A stretch of DNA of 64,000 nucleotides from contig CM065302.1 in NCBI GenBank assembly GCA_032871835.1, forward strand, positions 2,355,094 through 2,419,093, in the 5' to 3' direction. The translations under genes were made by a program, and so were the position numbers. This document shows, piece after piece, positions 12,000-21,909 of the stretch. Numbering within the stretch: position 1 is the first letter of the stretch; each line of letters begins with the position of its first letter. Under the pieces are notes generated by a model. The model saw only the letters and a program-made list of their open reading frames with translations. It had not been told where the DNA came from and searched no databases. The DNA comes from Dipteronia dyeriana. Its lineage: Eukaryota; Streptophyta; Magnoliopsida; Sapindales; Sapindaceae.

Positions 12000-12530
12000 A
12001 AAATGAAGCACCGGATTAATTAATCTGGTTGATTTTTTTTTTGTAATACAGTCCAGTACTATATAACAAACATGCCCTATATGGATTCTCTAATCTTTGT
12101 AGGTCTCGATTCTATATATATATATAATTACTTTAAACTTGAAGAATTGAAACAAAAAAAAAGAAAAAAAATCTATAAATTGGGTGCTAACACTTCGGCT
12201 AGCTTAAACGGTGATTGGGCTTGTTGGGCTTAAAAATAATGGATCCGCTAAAACTGCGGGACGATGTGGTCAAGGCATAAATGCAGTGTAGCCGAAGAAT
12301 CTGTTGTCATCATGGAGGGTGTAGTCCACATCTGAGTCGGAAGACGGCCTGGTGGTTGAAGAGGGGAGGACTCAAATCAACAACCTCGTGGTGTAGACGT
12401 GGGGGTATACCATTGAACCAGCCTCATCTCGTTACATGAGTCTCATTTAATTGTTAATATTTTTGGTTTAAAAAGCTAATTGAATAATTTAAGAGGCTTA
12501 GGAGCAATTTATTAACCAATAATAATTGAC
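12000..12530 (+). repeat. Left arm of a ~550-bp inverted repeat (partner 26030-26610)
   Basis: Read forwards this segment matches the reverse complement of 26030-26610. Shared landmarks are TTTAAACTTGAAGAATTGAAAC, ATGGATCCGCTAAAACTGC, GGAGGGTGTAGTCCACATC and CATCTCGTTACATGAGT, in the same order. The match ends near 12530 and 26030, about 120-130 bp before the LTR sequences on each side. It could be an old transposon copy or the arms of an inverted duplication. Confidence 0.72.
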
Positions 12531-12691
12531 AATTGACCGGACGATATTTATACCTATTCGAGGTTCCCATTACCTATCGTTTGTTCTTGTTTTCGAGCAT
12601 ACTTTTATATATAATGTGTTTGTTGAGCCTTGTGTAGGTACATATTCCTTACATATAGTATTTGAATGACAATTGAGAAGCTAAATTTTGG

Positions 12692-13045
12692 GTCCATATC
12701 TCCCTCCTCAAAATGAACTGGATTTCATACCACCTATTTTTTGAAAGCCCCATAAGTCTTCTTTCCAGTGGTTTTTACAGATTGTAATTCCGGGTTTTCA
12801 GGAGGGAGATATGTGTGTTTTCGTAACGGTGTGCAAGGTTGGAAACAGGACAGCGGCAGAGAGTTTCACGCAGAACACCCAACTTTCGAGGACAATATCT
12901 CCCTCCTCATATTGAAATAGATTTTATACCATATATTTTTAGAAATCCCCAGAAGTCTTCTTTCCATTTGTTTTTACGGATTTCAATTCTGGATTTTCTA
13001 GAGGGAGATATGAGCGTATTCGTAACGGTGTGCAAGACTGAAAAC
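12692..13045. repeat. 200-bp direct tandem duplication in LTR C
   Basis: Two diverged units start near 12692 and 12892. Each runs from an ATCTCCCTCCTCA start through AAGTCTTCTTTCCA to GGGAGATATG and CGTAACGGTGTGCAAG. Each unit itself begins and ends with a complementary pair (ATATCTCCCTC / GAGGGAGATAT), so each can fold into a large hairpin. Confidence 0.75.
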
Positions 13046-13214
13046 TGGTGTCGCGACCGCGACACTAAGTCACGAAAATCATTGTCGTCTGGTGTGTCGT
13101 CTTGCAAGACCGCGACACACCTAATTCTCGACCACGACATTTCAGTTTTAGGCCATTTTTAGAGGGGTAATTATGTCTTTTTGCACCCCAATTAGTCCTC
13201 AAACTTTCCCTAAC

Positions 13215-13223
13215 TATAAATAC
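13215..13223 (+). promoter_or_regulatory. TATA box of LTR C
   Basis: TATAAATAC, 75 bp downstream of the GCGAC block and followed by a pyrimidine/CA-rich leader (CTTCCCTTCACACAACAAC), as at plant transcription starts. The same nonamer is in LTR D and in front of the LOG copy. Confidence 0.6.
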
Positions 13224-13936
13224 ACCATTTTCTCCTCTTCCCTTCACACAACAACACAACAAAGACAAGAAGTACCCATATTTTCTTCATCTTCTTTACA
13301 AATCAAGAGAGAGAGAAGCTTCCAAAGCTCCCATGGAGGAGGACCACCCATTTCTACTCATCCTCCACCACTTTTGAGAGTTGATTGCAAGAAGATAGGA
13401 GTTATCTATGACCAATTTCGAGCTAGGGTTCATGGAGCTCTTGGAGGGATTTCTTCAAGGGTTGTCTCCTTTAAACTCATTCTCTTTGTATTTCATATTT
13501 TCTTTATTATGTAAACTTCACTTGGGAAATATTGTAAACCTTATTTGTGCTCAATATATGTTGGTTCTTTTTGTATTCATTTGGGTTTTGATTTGTTCTT
13601 GCTATTATTAATTAATCTCTTATCTTGATATGCTTGTGTGTGGAGATTTAAAATTGATATGTGTTCATGGATAGGATTAGGAGTAGATTAATGTAATTGT
13701 AGGAGTAGTTATAATCAAATATCCCATTTGTGTGTGTATGTCTTTGGAAGGTCGAAATGCCATGTATGGATGGGTATTGAGTGTTTGTGGGTTTTTGGTT
13801 GTGCCTAGGAGAACCAATCCGAGTATAATCTTAACCAATTAGCTCTAAAGAATGAATGAAACTTGTTCTATGCAAGACCTTGCTAGAGTAGGTTTTGGTT
13901 TATGTTCATATGCTTAATGGTAGATACTTAAGGCAT

Positions 13937-14068
13937 AATTACTTCACCGAGACCTTGGGGAGTGATTCGTGTCTCGAATCCCTTAGTTGAGATGACAAAC
14001 ACAATTACTTCACCGAGACCTTGGGGACTGATTTGAGTTTGTAAATCTCTCAATTGAGAGAACAAGCC
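13937..14068. repeat. 66-bp tandem duplication in LTR C
   Basis: Two units start at 13937 and 14003, sharing AATTACTTCACCGAGACCTT. The second halves have diverged. No coding sense is evident. Confidence 0.7.
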
Positions 14069-14129
14069 CTTAGCTTGAATTGAATGTCCTTAATTGAGGG
14101 GGGTTATACATTCATGAGATTAGAGAACG

Positions 14130-14202
14130 CCGTAGTCGTCCAGTGGTAAGGACATCTCGGATTGACACCCGAGAAGACCCGGTGTTCGATTCCCGATTAC
14201 GG
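14130..14202 (+). other. tRNA-Glu-like pseudogene
   Basis: The 7-bp acceptor arms CCGTAGT / ATTACGG pair fully, with one G-T. The D arm (TCC...GGA) and the anticodon stem (CTCGG/CCGAG) also form. The A box GTCCAGTGGTAAGGA and B box GTTCGATTCC are recognisable. The anticodon loop has eight bases and the T arm has one extra base that spoils its stem, so it is not a working tRNA. The closest wording is plant tRNA-Glu. It lies inside LTR C and may be the head of a SINE or a stray tRNA copy. Confidence 0.6.
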
Positions 14203-14707
14203 ATGAGGGGTCTCTTTTCTATCCATTTTGTATTCTTTCCTTATATCTTGAATTGGATGTCCTTAATGCTTAACAACCACTATTTGTGCACTTATGTATG
14301 GTGAGCTTTATGAACCTTCTATAATCATTCTCATGCATCTCTCCTATCCACCATTTTATTATTTGTCACTTTAATCACCATTCTCACCTCTCCATATTCC
14401 TTTTATTTATTTTGCATTCTTTTTATTTGCATTCCTGCACAGACAAACACACACACACACACATGCACACAACGTAAAATTCTTACACTTCACACACACC
14501 ACTCTCACCCTTGCCATGTTCTTATTTACATTGCTTTCAATAAACACTAGAACTTGAGACGGTCGGCGAAAACCACCTCCCTGTGGACAATACCCTCGCC
14601 TACCGCTTTACTAGTTTTTAAAACTTTAGAGCACTTTACGTAGGAATTACTAGAAATATCTTTTGATAATCGTAATTTGGTAACGACACAAAACGCGAGT
14701 ATCAAAA

Positions 14708-14725
14708 TGGCACCGCCGCCGGGGA
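14708..14725 (+). other. Primer binding site of element C (tRNA-Asp type)
   Basis: TGGCACCGCCGCCGGGGA, three bases after the LTR end, matching the tRNA-Asp-complementary Athila/Tat primer site except for a few substitutions. Confidence 0.82.
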
Positions 14726-15196
14726 GATACTTATTCGTTGGTTGTTTCCAATTTTAGCTTTAGTTCTGTAGATATTTAGATTTAATTGCTTTGAGAATAT
14801 ATATGTATGCGGTTAGGATTTTTGTTTTTATTATTTTCTTTTTATTTATAGCATATGCGTTTAATGTTATTTGAGTTGTGGTGTACTAAGAAGGGCAATT
14901 TTCAGGTCGGATGGACCACACAACTCTTGGAACATCGTAAGAGTGCGTTTATCGCACCTAACAACCCCCAAGTGAAACGTCGATGCTTTAACAAACGTGT
15001 TGGCTGCAGTCACAAGAGGTATCTTCTAAATTTTGTGCTTAAATGGTGTGCTTGTGGATAGTTGTTGATTTGGGATAGAAATTGCCCTTTGTGATGATTG
15101 TGTTCTTATCTCTTAAATCTTGCTAAGCATTGTCCATTTTTTATGAGTTGAGCAACATTGAAGACAATGTTGAGTTTAAGTTTGGGGGTGTGGACA
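14726..15196 (+). mobile_element. Short internal remnant of element C
   Basis: Only about 470 bp separate the primer site from an ACATTGAAGACAATGTTGAG motif and the polypurine-like TTTGGGGGTG (15157-15190), which normally mark the far 3' end of the internal region. The whole coding part is therefore missing. A 68-codon open frame (14855-15061) is not recognised. C is either a LARD/TRIM-like non-autonomous element or a deletion product. Confidence 0.6.
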
Positions 15197-15600
15197 CTTT
15201 CATTTTTTTGTTTTTGTTACGTTTAGAAAATATTTAAATCTCTGCACAAACCGATCAATTTTGAATTATTTTTTTTATAAATAATGTCCAATTTTGTTGA
15301 GTTGTTTTTCTTTATGTGCCGGTAGAGACATATCATGTACGCTTTTAGCTCCATGCATCACTTTAAATATGCTTGTACAGTGTCAATCTTTTGATGTTGT
15401 CGTGGATTAGACCTCTATTCTTGTTTAGCTTTAAAAAATTGTGGAGACTACCTGATTAACACTGAAATGTGTATGTTTATTAAGGGATAATATCATTATT
15501 TTACACTTCCAATATGATTAATTCCCCAATTTAGACATAATTTCGTTCGTTCGCTTAAATAAATGTGTTATGTAGTAATCAATATATTTTTCTTAGTATT
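15197..15600. other. Unassigned stretch between element C and the plus-strand B-type LTR
   Basis: AT-rich, with no coding frame or recognised motif. It is probably the 3' part of element C or the start of the next LTR, but no boundary is visible. Confidence 0.35.
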
Positions 15601-15726
15601 TCAGAGCTAATTCGATCAGTTCAGAATCATGGAGAAGTCAGATGGCAAAACAAACATCGTTTTCAAGTTTAGAACGTCAAAAAACCTTAAGAAAACCACG
15701 AAGGGTATTTTTCGTAATTTTGAGTA

Positions 15727-15965
15727 TTCACTGTTCACAGTTGACTTTCACTGTTTACTGTTTACTGTTTACTGTTACTGTTCACTGTTCACCGTTCACT
15801 GTTCACTGTTGACTTTCACTGTTCACTGTTGACTTTTCACTGTTCACAGTGACTTTTACTGTTTGCAGTTGACTTTTACTGTTCACTCTCGGATGCGTTA
15901 CTGTTCACTCTCGGATGCATTACTGTTCACTCATGGATGGGTTACTGTTCACTGTCACTGTTCAC
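15727..15965. repeat. ACTGTTC short tandem array
   Basis: Dense degenerate repetition of TTCACTG, ACTGTTTACTG and GTTGACTTT words over 240 bp. It ends about 70 bp before a strong TATA box. The array position matches the GCGAC arrays of the other LTRs. Confidence 0.8.
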
Positions 15966-16034
15966 TGATGACGTGGCGAAATCTGGACTCTCCATTCTAA
16001 ATTCATCCGATGGTCAATTTTCATCCGTATTTTG

Positions 16035-16043
16035 TATAAATAG
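16035..16043 (+). promoter_or_regulatory. TATA box of the plus-strand B-type LTR
   Basis: TATAAATAG followed by a G-run and pyrimidine-rich leader. It lies about 70 bp downstream of the ACTGTTC array and some 680 bp before the LTR end, a plausible U3/R border. Confidence 0.65.
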
Positions 16044-16733
16044 GGGGCCTCTCCCCCCTAATTTTGATGTTCTGAATCTAAATCTGATATTAGATTTATG
16101 AAATTCTCTCTCTTTTGTTTTCAAATTCTCAATTTAAATAAAATAGTTATTTTCTAGTTAAATTATGTCTAGTTAATTTTATATAGCTGGGGCCAAAGGT
16201 GATACTGTTGGTATGGAAACTATGATCCAATTTGGGTAAGTTTATTATTTTTATGCTTTCTCCCCACTGATCTTTGTGGATTTTTTGACTCACTGTAGAT
16301 AGACAGATATTGTCTAGCACAGTGAGTACTTTTACCCATATCTATCAGAGAGGTTTATCTCCTCTAATATTTATGGAGTTTTTGACTCACTATAGACAGA
16401 TAGACATTGTCTGGCACAGTGAGTATTTTTACCCACATCTATTAGAGAGTGGTCAGTGGAATGGAATACCATCCCATTAATCTGGACAAAATATTAATTA
16501 TTGGATCATATTCGAATTACCAACAGCGGATCCCTTAGCCCCAGTATTAATTTTAATTGATTTTCATTTTATAACATGCTTAGTAATTAATCTAGATAAT
16601 TAATTCTACAAGGAAAAGTGAACAACCTCCCTGTGGTTCGACCCGGTCTTACCGGTTAATTTATTACTATGACACTCTTATACTTGAGAGTAGGAACACT
16701 TCTTTAGGACGTATCAAGTTTTTCACCCCCCAC

Positions 16734-17949
16734 AACCAGCTTATTGCTAGTCCCTAACAATTAAAGCAAAAATAGTAAAAACTCAAATTCAAATCTCTAA
16801 ACTACCAAATAGACAAACTCTCTCAAACCTCTTTTCTCACCCTTTGACAACCAGTCATCGTTGAGTTATCAATCAAACTTTATTGTGCTCAATAAAGATC
16901 AACACGATAACTATGAGATTCAATTGAAATCAAACAACATTTTCATTCCGAAATCTCACCAGGGCTTTTTCCTTAGGTAGCAGTTTTATTCTTTTTTTTT
17001 AATACAACAAAATTCGAAACAAACATTCCATCTTTAATCCATGTAGCGAGCTTTAGGCCAATGACTCCCAAACCAGTTGGCTTTAGGGCATTAAGTGTTA
17101 AAACACTCATACGAGCTTAATTACTCGGATTGCAGATGTTTTTTTTTTAGTACAATTCCCTTAAGCTTTCTCTTTAACCCGTGTAACGAGCTTTGGGTCA
17201 ATGACTCCCAAACCAGTTGGTCTTAGGGCATTAGGTGTTAAAGCACCCCTCGGACTTAATTGCTCGAGTTAAAGAGGCTATGGAACTGCACTTTATTCTT
17301 AGCCAGACTCCATCATTTTACGCGAACACTCTATGCTTACTGAGGCATGAGGCCCGGCTACTAAGTAAGAATTTTGGTCACAACACACAAAATTATTATT
17401 ATTATTATTATTATTATATAAATTTTTAAACAAGACCACTACCTTTAGTTGTTACCCTTGAATGATGTTTCAGAACTCAATATCGTAAAATCTCAACTTA
17501 CTGCACATAATCACGTGTCAATGTGCGTGTGTGTCTAGACTAGTTCGAAAAATTTCTCAAAATGACTTGATGAACAAAAGGATTAGTCAATGATATCACA
17601 ATGGAGAGTTTATAAATTTGAATAGTCAGAAGAGAGGAAAAAAAATGCATCAGAACTACAAAGATGCATCTCAGAAGTATATAAAAGATCCCCTTACTCG
17701 ACCATATTTACAAAACAATATGGTCAAAAGTTGTTTTTTTTTTTTGAAAAACAAAAGTTATTGAACCAACTATCCCCTCCCCCGAACCAGAATGAGACAT
17801 TGTCCCCAATATCTTTAGAAAGAGTTAAGGTTTATAAGACATCACCTGAACAACTTGAAAGACAACAAAATCCTGCAAAACAACAAAAGAAATACAAAAT
17901 AAAGGAAAATAAAATGCATAAAAACCATGGGACAATCACAAACTAAGAT
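16734..17949 (-). other. 3' untranslated part of element B
   Basis: Non-coding. Two diverged copies of an ~85-bp unit (AACGAGCTTTGGGTCAATG, TCCCAAACCAGTTGG, GGGCATTAGGTGTTAAA) start near 17041 and 17179. The GGGGACAATGT motif is at 17797-17810 (minus), and an (ATT)n run lies at 17391-17415. The polypurine tract, GTGGGGGGTG on the minus strand, is at 16724-16733. Confidence 0.6.
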
Positions 17950-18588
17950 TCAGATCAATTCTGCGTTTCTTGTTCTCTTCATCAGTGACCAATCAAATTT
18001 GGAGGTTGAAGGATCTGGCACATAATTGAAACCTTGTAACTGGTCAATCAGCTCATGAGGACTTGAAGCAGATATAAAGATTTTTCGGATTGAAGGTGGA
18101 ATATAATAATTTTTCTGAGCATGATCAAGAAATGAAAGCAAACCATCATAAAATTTATTAACATTCAACAAACTGATGGGTTTCTCATGGATGTGTAGTT
18201 GCGCCCAGAATGCCATTGTAAAAATTTCTTCTAAGGTTCCAAAACCACCTGGCAAAGCTATAAACGCATCAGCATGATGTAACATAGCAGTCAATCTTTC
18301 AGGCATACCTGAAACAACTAGCTCTTCGTCATTTGTCTTTCCAATGATGTCTGTTGCGGCCATAGGTTTTTGGACAATACCCAGAACTTGACTACCTCCG
18401 TCTCGTGCAGCTCGTGAAACACACCCCATTAATCCCAAGTTACCTCCTCCATACACTAGGTGTATTTTTCGCTCAGCCAAAACCTTACCAAGATGAGTTG
18501 CATCATCAACAAACTCTCTGTATTTCCCATAATTGGTGCCACCAAACACACAAATGTTTGTGAATCGTTTAGTTGAAGGTGACGCCAT
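17950..18588 (-). CDS. LOG-like cytokinin riboside 5'-monophosphate phosphoribohydrolase
   Basis: LOG enzymes release active cytokinin bases from cytokinin nucleotides in the cytosol and nucleus. This 212-codon frame is uninterrupted, close to the family length of about 215. Visible motifs are ICVFGGTNYGKY near the start, HLVYGGGNLGLMG (nucleotide-binding turn), SGMPERLTAML (the conserved Arg kept, but the usual MHxRK reads MPERL) and ALPGGFGTLEE, the PGGxGTxxE signature. The start at 18588 aligns with the family; an upstream in-frame Met at 18687 adds an unlikely hydrophobic extension. Family genes have several introns and this has none, so it is probably a retrocopy carried by element B. 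Its own TATA box lies 70 bp upstream. The MPERL variant suggests a divergent LOG10-like subgroup (inference). Confidence 0.85.
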   Translation of the reverse strand: MASPSTKRFTNICVFGGTNYGKYREFVDDATHLGKVLAERKIHLVYGGGNLGLMGCVSRAARDGGSQVLGIVQKPMAATDIIGKTNDEELVVSGMPERLTAMLHHADAFIALPGGFGTLEEIFTMAFWAQLHIHEKPISLLNVNKFYDGLLSFLDHAQKNYYIPPSIRKIFISASSPHELIDQLQGFNYVPDPSTSKFDWSLMKRTRNAELI

Positions 18589-18657
18589 TAATGCACTATC
18601 TAAATTTTTCTTTTGAATGTTTATGAGTACTTGAAGCAAAAAAGAAAACAAATACTT

Positions 18658-18666
18658 GTATTTATA
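18658..18666 (-). promoter_or_regulatory. TATA box upstream of the LOG-like gene
   Basis: The minus strand reads GGATCTATAAATACAAG. The box lies 70 bp before the LOG start codon, leaving a leader of about 40 bases (CTTTTTTGCTTCAAG...). This is good plant core-promoter spacing. A processed mRNA copy would not normally carry its own TATA box, so either it arose by chance or the element supplies it. Confidence 0.55.
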
Positions 18667-19029
18667 GATCCTGAAAAGGTAACACAATGATACACCTATA
18701 TGTATAGGGCGGCGTGTTTGTCAATGATAATAGATCCAAATGGTTCAAAAATCAAAAGTAAACAACAATAATTACAAAAGACATTAAATGCGGAAGGAAA
18801 AAGATAATAAAAATAAAAGGATAATTATTGGTAGTTGTGATTGTGGCTCACATCTTCCCCTGGTTTTACGTCCAGAAACGGCTTCAACGCCCTCTATGGG
18901 TCGGGGATATGCTTCCCATCCAATTTTCGTATAAATTGGCAAACAGGGTCTTTTTAAGTCAGATTCCCATGACTATATTGTGCATATTCTTTTTGAAATT
19001 GTGGCTATAATCGGTCAATTTCCATTTGC

Positions 19030-19440
19030 ACATATCCACTAGGATGTGCATCAAGAGTCGTTAGGATATTATCCAGTGACTCCTTACGTAAACTATGCCT
19101 AATGAATAAAAGTTTATCTTCCCGATTATTAGACACCATTCCTAAAGAACGACAACGTGTGTTGCAAGTTGTACGTGCACATTTGTGACAAGTAACCCCT
19201 AACTTCTTAGCTCTTCATTTTTTTGCAAGGTTACTTCTTCCTAAACCAGACATGTAAGATATAAATGAATCAGCAGACTCACCTGCTAGACGTACCTTAG
19301 CTTCGATCAACCAGCGAATTTCAACAGGAATGTTGTTTATCATCAATAAACGTGATCTTTCGGAACGTGCTTTGTAAATCTTTTTCAGAGCACTTTATGG
19401 CAATGATGGAAAATGTTTTCGCAGGTTTTTGAAAATTTCG
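19030..19440 (-). pseudogene. Degenerate Cys-containing ORF downstream of integrase in element B
   Basis: Minus-strand translation gives INNIPVEIRWLIEAKVRLAG then FISYMSGLGRSNLAKK, a stop, and RAKKLGVTCHKCARTTCNTR before SLGMVSNNREDKLLFIRHSL. The CxxC...CxxxC pattern hints at metal binding. Frames like this occur after integrase in some Athila-like elements. It has no name I am sure of. It is too broken for a product. Confidence 0.5.
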
Positions 19441-19744
19441 TCCATGCCTTATTTTGGGGATCAGTTATTTGGAAAACTAAATTAAACCGACTTGAATTGT
19501 CACGGAATACCGTTATCTGCCACTTAACCGGGGTTATATATCAAAACACACCAAGCAAAAATTGAACCTATAAATTAACTCTGCAAAAATTCAAAACGTA
19601 AAAGCGAACAAAAACAAAAATAATAATTGCAAACACATATAAAGTCAAAAGCAAAAGATTTGTTTACTCACTTTGGTAATAAGGGTCAAAAAGAACGACA
19701 GAGTCTTTTTTAAAATCTGTATTTTCTTAGAATGGTTTCACACG

Positions 19745-20875
19745 TTATCCATTTACTTTAAACACATTACCATTCCTAGGATTCTCAATTTCAAGGGCAC
19801 CATATGGATACACGTGTTTCACAACAAATGGACCACTCCATTTCGATTTCAATTTACTAGGAAATAAATGAAGTCGAGAATTATAAAGCAAAACCTTTTG
19901 ACCAACTTCAAATGATCTTCTTAAAATTCGTCTGTCATGAAAGGTTTTAGATTTTTCTCTAAGAATTTTTGCATTTTCATATGCATCATTTCTTAATTCT
20001 TCAAGTTCATTTAATTGCAACTTGCGCAATTCGCCAGCATCATTTAGGTTAGAATTGAAAGCTTTAATGGCCCAATATGTTTTTTTCTCAAGTTCAACAG
20101 GTAAGTGGCTAGGTTTTCCATAAACTAAACGATAAGGAGACATACCCAAAGATGTTTGGAATGCAGTGCGGTAAGCCCAAATTGCATCATTTAGTCTAAG
20201 AGACCAATCTTTTCGATCAGGGTTAACCATTTTTTGTAAGATATGTTTTATCTCCCTATTTGCTAACTCAACTTGACCACTTGTTTGAGAGTGATATGGT
20301 GTGGCAATTTTGTGTGTGACTCCATATTTCTTCATTAAAGACTCAAAAGGTTTGTTACAAAAGTGTTTGCCTCCATCACTGATAATGGCTCGAGGGATTC
20401 CAAATCGACTCAAAAGATTTTCCCTTAAAAACTTAATCACTGTTTTGTGATCATTATTTCGACAATGAATTGCCTCAACCCATTTTGACACATAATCAAC
20501 GGCAACTAAAATGTACAAAAATTCAACTAAAATGTATAAAAATCCAAATGACGGTGGAAATGGACCCATAATATCAATTCCCCAACAATCAAATATTTCA
20601 ATGACAAGAATGGGGTTTAAAGGCATCATGTTTCACATGAAAATGGATCCTAACTTTTGGCATTTTTCATAGGTTTTACAGAATGCATGTGCATCTTCAA
20701 ACAAGATAGGCCAATAAAATCTACACTGCAAGATTTTTACAGCCGTTTTCTTTGACGAAAAATGACCACCACATGCTTCAGAATGACAAAATTCAATGAC
20801 ACTACTTACCTCATTGCCTGGGATACACCGTCGAACAATTTGATCGGGACAATACTTGAATAAGTACGGGGTCAT
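19745..20875 (-). pseudogene. Integrase of Athila element B, nearly intact core
   Basis: The catalytic core is open for 294 codons (20629-19745). It has Asp in [10 protein letters not shown], Asp in IISDGGKHF and Glu in [12 protein letters not shown], the DDE triad. The C-terminal part carries [21 protein letters not shown] short in-frame duplication ([13 protein letters not shown]) lies between core residues 30 and 45. The zinc-binding N-terminus (20875-20633) has HSEACGGHF...KTYEKCQKLG, with Tyr where the first Cys of the CxxC pair is usual. It is split from the core by one stop at about 20630. Confidence 0.85.
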
Positions 20876-21485
20876 CCCAGTAAAAACGTTTGACCTCGGT
20901 CAAAAATTTCTTTATGTTCTGTGCATTCCAATCGAGTGGCATCATTCCTGTAGCAAGATAATTAACAATGTCAGCATACCAAGGAAAAGTTGTGATAGAG
21001 AGTAAAAGATTATCAGGAAAAGAATCATTGATGGGTGTTTTTTCTTCTGACTCGTCATCTTTCCGTTCCAATTCTTCAAAATCTAAAGTGTCTCTTTCTT
21101 TTTCTGCAACCTGCAAACAATTATCAAGATATGAATGTGAGCTTGACTCAGGTGAATTGATCAAACAAATTTTAGATGAGTTAAAAGAATCTTTTTGAAC
21201 ATGATCTTCAACAATGGTTTCAATGATGTCTACATCTATATCTTCATTTTCATCATCAAATGGTTCATTAGACATGTTGAAAACATTAAGCTTAAATTTC
21301 ATATTTCCAAAAGACATGCTCATTATTCCATTCCTGCAATTAATCAAGACATTAGCAGTAGCCAAAAATGATCGGCCCAATATAATAGGAATTGAATTGT
21401 GCTCATTAACAATAGGTTGTGTTTCCAAGATAATAAAATCTATTGGGTAGATAAATTTATCGACTTGTACTAACGCATCTTCCAC
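20811..21485 (-). pseudogene. Protease C-terminus fused in frame to the RNase H tail, element B
   Basis: A 224-codon frame that begins within a retropepsin-like domain (FIILETQPIV, IILGRSFLATANVLI). It passes an acidic linker and then reads DNLLLSITTFPWYADIVNYL and WNAQNIKKFLTEVKRFYWDD, which in Athila elements lies after RNase H and before integrase. The whole RT and most or all of RNase H are missing, with no frameshift at the join, which lies somewhere in the acidic linker (about 21120-21030). The protease active-site region lies upstream (21486-21900) in broken sequence. Confidence 0.78.
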
Positions 21486-21909
21486 TATTCCTTTTGGTAT
21501 TTTAATTGACCTATCAACAAGACAAAGTGTGGTTGAAGTCGGTAAATTGCTGATAAAATGAGTATGGGAGCAAATTTACACTAGCACCTAGGTTAAGTAA
21601 AGCATGCTCAATTTTACAGTTACCAATTGTGCAGGAAATAGTGGGACAGCCAGGATCTTTATATTTCAAAACATTTTTATTGGAAAGAATGGAATTACCT
21701 GTTCAGCCATAAAGGCTTTCTTTCTTACCTGATGCTTCCATTTCACAGTGTACAGATCCTTCAAAAATTTGGCATAAGAAGGTACCTGTTTGATTGCGTT
21801 CAACAAAGGGATATTGATCTTTACCTGTTTGAATATTTCAAAAATCTCTGGGGAATGCTTCGATTTCTGTGAATTTTTAAGAGCTTGAGGATATGGGAGT
21901 GTATGTGGG

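Larger units (their letters stand above)
12650..14704 (+). repeat. LTR of an Athila/Tat-like element C (start uncertain)
   Basis: The right end is firm: CGCGAGTATCA stops at 14704, three bases before a tRNA-Asp-type primer site. The common Athila/Tat LTR phrase CTCCCTGTGGACAATACC lies at 14577. A TATAAATAC box is at 13215. Upstream are a 200-bp tandem duplication and a GCGAC-rich block (13048-13140). Downstream are a 66-bp tandem duplication and a tRNA-like insertion. The 5' boundary could not be placed, as no second LTR copy was found. Confidence 0.62.
15600..16716 (+). repeat. Plus-strand LTR homologous to the LTR of element B (start uncertain)
   Basis: 16301-16716 matches the reverse complement of 24019-24430, including CTCCCTGTGGTTCGACCCGG and the end CTTTAGGACGTATCA. 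It even shares the seven-base AGTTTTT spacer beyond the LTR (16717-16723). No primer site follows; instead the sequence passes straight into the polypurine end of element B in the opposite direction. Two ~100-bp tandem units lie at 16250-16445. The upstream part differs from the LTR at 24019-24691. Confidence 0.72.

Noticed and set aside
18588..18687. Upstream in-frame Met giving LOG a 33-residue N-terminal extension
   Set aside because: The extension overlaps the TATA box, is hydrophobic and unlike the family; the Met at 18588 aligns with known LOG starts.
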